Source: Clostridia bacterium
GTDB lineage: Bacteria > Bacillota > Clostridia > Oscillospirales > CAG-272
DNA length: 19,157 nucleotides
NCBI GenBank assembly: GCA_017958705.1
Contig: JAGDCE010000162.1
Coordinates: 1 to 19,157, forward strand
Direction of reading: 5' to 3'
The translations under genes were made by a program, and so were the position numbers. The stretch's first letter is position 1, and each line of letters opens with the position of its first letter. Shown here piece by piece: positions 1 to 6,410 of this stretch. The notes under the pieces were generated by a model. The model was given only the letters and a program-made list of their open reading frames with translations. It was not told where the DNA came from and searched no databases.

Positions 1-1422
1 GCTTCCTTTTTTGACCATTGCGCGCATCTGTGAATACATGTTTGCAACGGCGCTTTCCTCAGCCATGTAGCCGATGTCGCAGGTGCGGTTTGCGAAGATT
101 ATCGGGAGCATGTCGTAAGACTCGGCGTCGCGGGCGCCTTTTGTCTTAAGGGATTTCTCATAATAAGCCGGCGTCAATATGTTCTTGCCTTCAACGGCGA
201 GCGCCTGCGTTATCATACCGGCGCGCTCGAGACGTTCGTTGTTGCCTTTGAGATTGCTCATGATCATCGCACAGAGCGTGACCGCCGCGACTGAATGCGT
301 AGTGTATTCTTTCTGTGAAGTATCAAATTTCGGGCAAGGGATTATACCGTAGTCGGTCTCCATTTCGCGAAGCCTTATCGCGCACTGCATGACCTCGGAA
401 TAGAACAGCGCCCTGTCTTCCTCAAACATCGCCTGAGCGAGCAGATGCACGGAGGGGTTGACGTTTGAGAAATCGTGACAGTCGAACGTCACTTTGTTCT
501 TTGAATAGTAAATGCTGATTATCTTGTCGATTATCGCGGAGTTGCGTTCCGTATTGAAATCGAGATAAGGTATGTCTTCGTTGTCTTTTCTTATGATCCT
601 GCCGTCGGCGGCGTAAAACAGACCCTGGATAAAGTCTATGGTCGTAGCGATGCCGAATTTATCCTTTTCGTCCTCTTTGGCGTCGTTGTTCAGGTCCTCG
701 TAGAAATCTTTTGATAGTTCGAGAAGCTTGTCGAAGGTCCATTCGTTATTCTTGACGAGGCTGTATATATCGAGGTCGAGGTTCGCGGCAAGGCGCTTGT
801 TGAACATCATGACCCACGTCGCGTCGTTGTCCATGGTCGTGATCTCGCCCGTCGCGAAATAGTTAATGTTGCCGATCGACGACTGTGACAGATAAGACTG
901 ATCCCAAACGTCGCTTGACAGATCGATATACGGGACTTCCGCGAGATTGCACAGATAACCGTTCTGCGCGAGCGTGTATGCGTTCGACATGACCTGCATC
1001 ACAAGATCGTATTCCATATCGTTCGAGGTGATGTCGCGCTTGACGAGCGAGCCTATCGAACCGCGCGTCGCGTCGACGTTGAGCGTGATCTTGACACCGA
1101 ATTTTTCCTCGATCAGAGACATCCTTCTGAATACAGCGGAGACGACGGGGTCGTCGCTGTCATTTTCGGCGAAGAAGTCCTTGCACTCCCACTCGTTGTC
1201 TCCGACACCCGGACAGAGAACGGTGAACTCATCTCCGCCGAACGTCTGGGCGGGTACGAAATAAGTTTCCTCGGGCTCTGTTACGGCTTCCTCGACCGTA
1301 CTCTGATGATCGTCGGGCGGTGCGGTGTTGACATCGCCCTGATCGGGCGCGCAGCCGACAAAAGTGCCTAACAGCAGAGCGGCCAGAACAAGCAAAACAG
1401 TAAATGACGTTAATTTTCTCAT
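1..1422 (-). CDS. ABC transporter extracellular substrate-binding lipoprotein (3' end beyond window)
   Basis: An open frame of 474 codons runs from an ATG at 1422 to the left edge with no stop, so the C-terminus is missing. The N-terminus is a lipoprotein signal: MRK, a hydrophobic run, then FVGC with the lipid-accepting Cys at residue 24 (Phe at -3 makes the lipobox slightly atypical), followed by an acidic low-complexity linker. After this comes a mature domain starting FGGDEFTVL, with the motif RRMSLIEEKFGVKI near residues 99-112 and long helical stretches, as in family-1 (sugar-type) solute-binding proteins. It would bind a ligand, probably an oligosaccharide, outside the membrane and deliver it to an ABC permease, but no permease is visible here. 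The Shine-Dalgarno TGAAAGG lies 11 nt before the ATG, a rather long spacing. The antisense frame at 974-1264 is a shadow of this gene. The family call is fairly sure; the substrate is unknown. Confidence 0.85.
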   Translation of the reverse strand, partial: MRKLTSFTVLLVLAALLLGTFVGCAPDQGDVNTAPPDDHQSTVEEAVTEPEETYFVPAQTFGGDEFTVLCPGVGDNEWECKDFFAENDSDDPVVSAVFRRMSLIEEKFGVKITLNVDATRGSIGSLVKRDITSNDMEYDLVMQVMSNAYTLAQNGYLCNLAEVPYIDLSSDVWDQSYLSQSSIGNINYFATGEITTMDNDATWVMMFNKRLAANLDLDIYSLVKNNEWTFDKLLELSKDFYEDLNNDAKEDEKDKFGIATTIDFIQGLFYAADGRIIRKDNEDIPYLDFNTERNSAIIDKIISIYYSKNKVTFDCHDFSNVNPSVHLLAQAMFEEDRALFYSEVMQCAIRLREMETDYGIIPCPKFDTSQKEYTTHSVAAVTLCAMIMSNLKGNNERLERAGMITQALAVEGKNILTPAYYEKSLKTKGARDAESYDMLPIIFANRTCDIGYMAEESAVANMYSQMRAMVKKGS

Positions 1423-1449
1423 GATATTGCCGACCTTTCATTTTTTTCT

Positions 1450-1478
1450 ATTTTATCATATATTTAGTGTAATGTCAA
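1450..1478 (-). promoter_or_regulatory. Sigma-A promoter of the substrate-binding protein gene
   Basis: On the minus strand a perfect -35 TTGACA (1478-1473) is followed by a 17-bp spacer and the -10 TAAAAT (1455-1450), which is preceded by TGA, an extended -10. Predicted transcription start is near 1443, giving a leader of only about 20 nt. This is one of the strongest promoters in the window and diverges from the topoisomerase operon promoter. Confidence 0.8.
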
Positions 1479-1544
1479 TATATTTCGCATAAATATAGAA
1501 TTTACAAATATTTTTTACGCACACTTTATTTCTTAACATAATCA

Positions 1545-1553
1545 TGCTACAAT
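1545..1553 (+). promoter_or_regulatory. Extended -10 promoter of the topoisomerase-SpoIID operon
   Basis: TGC followed by TACAAT (1548-1553) forms an extended -10 about 40 bp before the parE-like start. No good -35 hexamer lies 16-18 bp upstream (the region is TTTATT-like), so promoter strength would rely on the TGn motif. Transcription would start near 1560 with a leader of about 33 nt. Confidence 0.5.
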
Positions 1554-1592
1554 AATTTTGGATCAATATTTTTATCATAAGGATGTGCATAA

Positions 1593-3575
1593 ATGCCGAA
1601 GAAGATCATTTCAAACGAAGACATTACACAACTGAAAGGAGCCGACAGGATCAGGCTGAAGCCGGGCGTCATGCTCGGTTCCGACGGGATCGACGCCGTC
1701 ATTCAGACAGTGTTCGAGATCGTCTCGAACTCGATAGACGAGGCGAAGGAAGGATACGGAGATCTTATCAATATCACGTTGTTCAACGACGATTCAGTCG
1801 AAGTCGAAGACTTCGGACGCGGTATCCCGCTCGATTTTAACAACAAAGAGCAGAGATATAACTGGGAGCTTATATTCTGCGAGCTTTACGCCGGCGGAAA
1901 GTACAACAACAACTCCGATTCGGGCAACTATCAGTTTGCGATCGGTACGAACGGCCTCGGAGCCTGCGCGACTCAGTATACGAGCGAGTACATGAACGTA
2001 AGATCCTACCGCGACGGCGTCATGTATTCTATCGATTTCCGCGAAGGCTACGCCGTGACGGAGTTATCTAAAACGGAGCTGTCACGCAAAGAAAAGAGAA
2101 CGGGAACTGTCATAAAATGGAGACCTGATCTGAAAGTCTTTACCGATATAAAGATCCCGCGCGACGCCCTGACAGATATAATCAGAAAACAGGCGATCGT
2201 CAACGCCGGTCTGCGCTTCCGCCTCAGATATGAGCAGGAGGACGGAACGTTTGAGGAGAATGATTATTACTACGAGGAAGGCATACGCGAATATCTGCGC
2301 GAGCTCGCCGGCGACAGCGTTATAACTCAGCCTGTGTTCTGGCAGAGCGAGGGCTCAGGCCGCGACCGCGAGGACAAGCCCGATTACAAGGTGAAATTCG
2401 AGATGACGTTCTGTTTCACAAAAGGCGTCGGCGCGCTTCAGTGCTTCCACAACAGCAGCTTCCTCGAAAACGGCGGCTCGCCCGAGAAGGCGGTTCGCAT
2501 GGCGTTCACGTCTGCGATAGACAAGTATGCCAAGACCGTAGGCAAGGCGAAACCTGACATGAGGATACCGTTTTCCGACATCGCCGATTCGCTCGTAATA
2601 ATCGTGAACAGCTTCTCGACTTACTGCAGTTATGAAAACCAGACGAAGAAGTCGATAAACAACAAATTCATATACGACTTTCTCAATAATTATATAAAGC
2701 GAAATCTTGAGATATACTTCCTCGAAAAGCCGCAGGAAGCGGATACGCTTTACAAGCAGATAATCATAAACAAGAAAAGCAGGGAAGCGGCCGAGGCGGC
2801 GAGAGCGAATATAGTAAAGGAACTCGCGCCGGCGACGGCGGATATAACGAAGCGCATCGATAAATTCGTACCCTGCCGCAGTCACGATCCGGGCGAATGC
2901 GAGCTTTTCATAGTCGAGGGCGACTCGGCTCTGGGCTCCTGCAAACTCGCGCGCGATCCCTATTTCCAGGCGGTCATGCCGGTTCGCGGCAAAACTCTGA
3001 ACTGCCTGAAAAGCACTGACTCGAAGATCCTGCAGAACCAGATCATAATGGACCTTGTAAAAGTGCTCGGCTGCGGCGCTGAAATTAAAGTCGGCAAAAA
3101 AGGCGAATCAGCGTTCAATATAACGAATCTGAGATTCCACAAGATCATAATCTGCACGGACGCCGACGTCGACGGATTCCAGATCAGGACGCTGATCCTT
3201 ACTATGTTCTACCGCCTGCTGCCGACGCTTATCTCGGAGGGATATATCTACATAGCGGAATCTCCGCTGTACGAGATAACGTGTGGGAAAGAAACGGAAT
3301 TCGCCTACGACGATAACGAAAAGGCGGAGATACTGAAAAAGTACGAGGGCAAAAAGGTAACGATACAGCGCAGTAAAGGTCTCGGCGAGAACGAGCCTGA
3401 CATGATGAAGCTGACGACGATGTCGCCGGCGACAAGGAGGCTCATCCGCGTCCAGCCCTGCAACACCGAGGAGACTTACGAGATGTTCGACACGCTGCTC
3501 GGCAACAACCTTGAAGCAAGAAAAGAATTCATTTCTGCGCACAGCGAAGAGTATTATCAGGACGCAGATATTTAA
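1593..3575 (+). CDS. parE: Type IIA DNA topoisomerase ATPase/toprim subunit (ParE/GyrB-like, divergent)
   Basis: This 660-residue protein is the ATP-driven subunit of a type IIA topoisomerase and would pair with the next gene. From N to C: a GHKL ATPase (EIVSNSIDEA with Glu42 and Asn46 at the GyrB positions, EDFGRGIP at 72-79, glycine-rich lid GTNGLGACATQ at 118-128), a transducer with the QTK loop (Gln350-Lys352), and a toprim domain with EGDSALGS (Glu442) and the metal-binding DADVDG (Asp523, Asp525, Asp527). The tail has QRSKGLGE. All catalytic residues are present, but several usually strict motifs differ: VSNSID for VDNSID, EGDSALGS for EGDSAGGS, DFGRGIP for DNGRGIP. The start follows AAGGA with a 9-nt spacer. 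First gene of a four-gene operon; the next gene starts 17 nt after its stop. The partner lacks a GyrA box, which favours topoisomerase IV over gyrase, but the assignment within the family is an inference. Confidence 0.93.
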   Translation: MPKKIISNEDITQLKGADRIRLKPGVMLGSDGIDAVIQTVFEIVSNSIDEAKEGYGDLINITLFNDDSVEVEDFGRGIPLDFNNKEQRYNWELIFCELYAGGKYNNNSDSGNYQFAIGTNGLGACATQYTSEYMNVRSYRDGVMYSIDFREGYAVTELSKTELSRKEKRTGTVIKWRPDLKVFTDIKIPRDALTDIIRKQAIVNAGLRFRLRYEQEDGTFEENDYYYEEGIREYLRELAGDSVITQPVFWQSEGSGRDREDKPDYKVKFEMTFCFTKGVGALQCFHNSSFLENGGSPEKAVRMAFTSAIDKYAKTVGKAKPDMRIPFSDIADSLVIIVNSFSTYCSYENQTKKSINNKFIYDFLNNYIKRNLEIYFLEKPQEADTLYKQIIINKKSREAAEAARANIVKELAPATADITKRIDKFVPCRSHDPGECELFIVEGDSALGSCKLARDPYFQAVMPVRGKTLNCLKSTDSKILQNQIIMDLVKVLGCGAEIKVGKKGESAFNITNLRFHKIIICTDADVDGFQIRTLILTMFYRLLPTLISEGYIYIAESPLYEITCGKETEFAYDDNEKAEILKKYEGKKVTIQRSKGLGENEPDMMKLTTMSPATRRLIRVQPCNTEETYEMFDTLLGNNLEARKEFISAHSEEYYQDADI

Positions 3576-3592
3576 GGACAGGTACGACGGAT

Positions 3593-5830
3593 ATGGCAAG
3601 AAAGAAAAAAGCAGAAGAAACGGTACAGCTGCCGGAAGCGGAGATAAAGGATCAGCTCATAGTTGACACGCTCGAAACAAACTATATGCCTTATGCGATG
3701 AGCGTCATACTGAGCCGCGCGATACCGGAGATAGACGGCTTCAAGCCCGCGCACAGAAAACTGCTTTATACGATGTATAAAATGGGGCTGCTCGAGGGTG
3801 CGAGGACTAAATCCGCCAACGTCTGCGGCGAGACGATGAAGCTCAATCCGCACGGAGACCAGTCGATATACGACACGCTCGTGCGTCTGACGCGCGCGAA
3901 CGAAGCGCTGCTGCATCCGTTCATAGATTCAAAGGGATCGTTCGGCAAACAGTACAGCCGCGACCTCGCGCCCGCCGCCTCGCGTTATACGGAATGCAAA
4001 CTGGCGTCGATATGCAAAGAGATAGTCGGAGGCATTAACAAGGATGCCGTCGATATGATCGACAACTACGACGGATCGATGAAAGAGCCGGCTTTGATGC
4101 CGACGGCTTTCCCGAACATACTCGTTTCGGCAAACTCCGGCATCGCCGTCGGCATGGCGACAAACATCTGCTCGTTCAACCTGTCCGAGATCTGCGACGG
4201 CACGATAGAGCTGCTGAAAAATCCGAAAACAACGCCCGACAGGCTGATCGACATAATAAAAGGACCGGATTTCCCGCTCGGCGCACAGCTTTTGTTCGAC
4301 AGGGAGAAATTCCGCGCGATATACGAGACCGGCGTCGGTTCGTTTACGATGAGGTCCAAATACTCGTACGACAAGGCGAACAACTGCATTGACGTTACCG
4401 AGATCCCGTATACCACCACGATCGAAAAGATAATCGAGGAGGTAACGAAAGGCGTATCCGAGGGAAGGATAAAAGAGCTTTCCGACATACGCGACGAGAT
4501 CGGATACGAGGGCTTCCGCCTGACGCTCGACCTGAAACGCGGCACCGATCCGGAAAAATTCATGGCGAAGCTTTTCAAGATAACGTCGCTTCAGGATTCG
4601 TTCGCCTGCAATTTCAATATCATAGTCGATAAGAAGCCGGTCGTGCTCGGCGTAAACGACATACTGCTCGAGTGGATAAAATTCAGGATGGAGTGCGTGA
4701 AGCGCGAGCTGACGTTCGAGCTTAACACGAAGAAGGACAAACTGCACCTGCTTCTCGGTCTCGGAAAGATACTTCTCGACATCGATAAGGCGATCGCGAT
4801 AGTCAGAGGCACCGAGAAGGAAGCCGACGTCGTACCGAATCTCCGCAAGGCTTTCGATCTGACTGAAGTCCAGGCGGAATACGTCGCCGAGATCAAACTG
4901 CGTTATCTCAACCGCGAATACATACTCAACCGTGTTAAAGAGATATCCGCTCTGCAGTCCGAGATAGCCGATCTCGAAGCCACGATAAAGAGCGACAAGC
5001 GTATACGGGACGTCATCATAAAAGAACTGAATGAAATAAAGAAAAAATACGGCATGCCGCGCAGAACGGAGATAATCTACGACGCGTCCGAACTGCCCGA
5101 ATACAAGCCCGAGGAGGAAGTCGACAACTTCAATCTCTGCGCCGTGTTCACGAAACAGGGATTCTTCAAGAAGATCCCGTTGACGTCTTTGCGCAGCGGC
5201 GAGAACCATCTGCTGAAAGAAGGAGACTACATCCTCTGCAGGGAAAACGCCGAAAACGTAGGTTCCGTGATATTCCTGTCCGATCGCGGTCAGATGTACC
5301 GCACGAGACTTGCGGACTTCAAATCAAGCAAAGCGTCCGATCTCGGCGATTACGTTCCCGCAAAGCTCGGATTTGACGAGGGCGAAAAGGCCGTATACAT
5401 GAAGGTCGTCGACAAATACACGGACGATCAGAATCTGATCTATATTTTCGAGAACGGCAAGGGTATCAAAGTACCGATGTCAGCGTACGAGACGAAAGGC
5501 AACAGAAAGAAGCTGACAGGCGCTTATTCGACAAAGTCTCCGCTTGTCGCGGCTTTCTACGAGGACGAGCCGTTCAACATAGCGCTTGTATCCGACGCTA
5601 AACGCGCGATACTGTTTTCAACGAAGCTGATCCCCGTCAAGCCGACGAGGACCGCCGGCGGTGTTACGCTGTTCTCGCTGAAAAAAGATCAGAAGATCGC
5701 GGCGGCGTTCCGCGAAGCCGATTCGCCGTATGAAAGCATTTCAAAATACAGAAAGATAAAACTCCCGGCGACCGGATCGGTGCTTGAGGAGTTTGATATC
5801 AACGCGCAGCAAGTCAAGATGGATATATGA
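3593..5830 (+). CDS. parC: Type IIA DNA topoisomerase cleavage subunit (ParC/GyrA-like)
   Basis: This 745-residue subunit cuts and rejoins DNA in partnership with the upstream ParE-like protein. It starts with a lysine-rich tail, then the winged-helix/tower breakage-reunion domain: DGFKPAHRKLLYTM, NPHGDQSIYDT (85-95), and the catalytic tyrosine Tyr132 in AASRYTECKLA. The DNA-bending isoleucine context NSGIAVGMATNI is intact. A coiled coil follows at roughly 430-490, then a beta-pinwheel C-terminal domain from about 510 with about four recognisable blades. There is no GyrA box (QRGGKG), and the C-terminal domain of about 235 residues is shorter than a six-blade GyrA domain; both favour decatenating topoisomerase IV. 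The position equivalent to GyrA Ser83 is Gln90, while the Asp87 equivalent (Asp94) is kept. AAGGACAGG overlapping the upstream stop supplies the ribosome-binding site. Stop is 7 nt before the next start. Confidence 0.93.
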   Translation: MARKKKAEETVQLPEAEIKDQLIVDTLETNYMPYAMSVILSRAIPEIDGFKPAHRKLLYTMYKMGLLEGARTKSANVCGETMKLNPHGDQSIYDTLVRLTRANEALLHPFIDSKGSFGKQYSRDLAPAASRYTECKLASICKEIVGGINKDAVDMIDNYDGSMKEPALMPTAFPNILVSANSGIAVGMATNICSFNLSEICDGTIELLKNPKTTPDRLIDIIKGPDFPLGAQLLFDREKFRAIYETGVGSFTMRSKYSYDKANNCIDVTEIPYTTTIEKIIEEVTKGVSEGRIKELSDIRDEIGYEGFRLTLDLKRGTDPEKFMAKLFKITSLQDSFACNFNIIVDKKPVVLGVNDILLEWIKFRMECVKRELTFELNTKKDKLHLLLGLGKILLDIDKAIAIVRGTEKEADVVPNLRKAFDLTEVQAEYVAEIKLRYLNREYILNRVKEISALQSEIADLEATIKSDKRIRDVIIKELNEIKKKYGMPRRTEIIYDASELPEYKPEEEVDNFNLCAVFTKQGFFKKIPLTSLRSGENHLLKEGDYILCRENAENVGSVIFLSDRGQMYRTRLADFKSSKASDLGDYVPAKLGFDEGEKAVYMKVVDKYTDDQNLIYIFENGKGIKVPMSAYETKGNRKKLTGAYSTKSPLVAAFYEDEPFNIALVSDAKRAILFSTKLIPVKPTRTAGGVTLFSLKKDQKIAAAFREADSPYESISKYRKIKLPATGSVLEEFDINAQQVKMDI

Positions 5831-5837
5831 GGTGCAT

Positions 5838-6410
5838 ATGAAAAAGAAGACCGAAATGATTAAAAAAGCCGCCGTTGCGGTGCTTGTTATCGTCGTATTC
5901 ATGACGGTGCTGGCATCCGGTGCCGCCGAGGAGTATTCAACGGAGAATGATCCTCTCGTGTCCCTGTCATATATCAACGGCGTACTCGTGCCGGGCTTTG
6001 AGCACTACGTTGACGAAAAGGTCCAGAGCGTTTCCGCCGAGGAGATCGTTTCAGAGCTTATGAGCAACGAAGAGTTCCGCCAGTACGTTTCGTCCGTCAT
6101 CGCCTCGATGTCGCACGACAGCTCGGGGACAGCGTCAAGCTCCGAATTCATAACGCTGCGCCTGTCCGCGGGCAAACGCTTAACGGCCGGAAGCAAATGC
6201 GAGATAATCGTCAGATCGGGTCAGGCGGCCGCCGTCTGTCCTTTCGAAGGCGCCGTAAAAGATCTTTCAGCCGACAGGACGCTTAAAAACGGCGACACGG
6301 TAATCACCGGAAACTTCATCGAGATCTCGTACGCCGACGGATCCGGCATCGTTGCGCTGCAGACGACCACGGAAATTCTTGTAAGGGGTGAATTTACCGT
6401 TGGCGAATAA
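5838..6410 (+). CDS. Small membrane-anchored or secreted protein of unknown function in the topoisomerase-SpoIID operon
   Basis: A 190-residue protein. I chose the ATG at 5838 because GAGGTG lies just upstream; an in-frame ATG at 5784 lies inside parC and has no such site. MKKK, a lysine-rich stretch and a hydrophobic segment (about residues 10-29, ending LASGAA) indicate a signal peptide or N-terminal anchor, so the rest lies outside the membrane. An acidic, helical middle (about 55-92) is followed by a beta-rich C-terminal module (about 104-188) with pattern LRLSAGKRL...CEIIVRSGQAAAV...KDLSADRTLKNGDTV...FIEISYADGSGI...EILVRGEFTV. I recall similar modules in small exported clostridial proteins, but I know no assigned function. 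Its 3' end overlaps the SpoIID-like gene, suggesting translational coupling and a shared envelope role. No enzyme motif is visible. Confidence 0.8.
   Translation: MKKKTEMIKKAAVAVLVIVVFMTVLASGAAEEYSTENDPLVSLSYINGVLVPGFEHYVDEKVQSVSAEEIVSELMSNEEFRQYVSSVIASMSHDSSGTASSSEFITLRLSAGKRLTAGSKCEIIVRSGQAAAVCPFEGAVKDLSADRTLKNGDTVITGNFIEISYADGSGIVALQTTTEILVRGEFTVGE

Noticed and set aside
974..1264. Small plus-strand frame of 96 codons
   Set aside because: Antisense to the substrate-binding protein, which has a start, lipobox and strong promoter.
2355..2885. 176-codon minus-strand frame opposite the ParE-like gene
   Set aside because: No ribosome-binding site or motif, and lies wholly inside a gene with intact catalytic motifs.
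3929..5209. Long open frame on the minus strand (426 codons) opposite the ParC-like gene
   Set aside because: It mirrors the codon pattern of a clearly real topoisomerase gene, has no ribosome-binding site or recognisable domain, and its composition is rich in Arg, Tyr, Val and Phe as expected of an antisense shadow.
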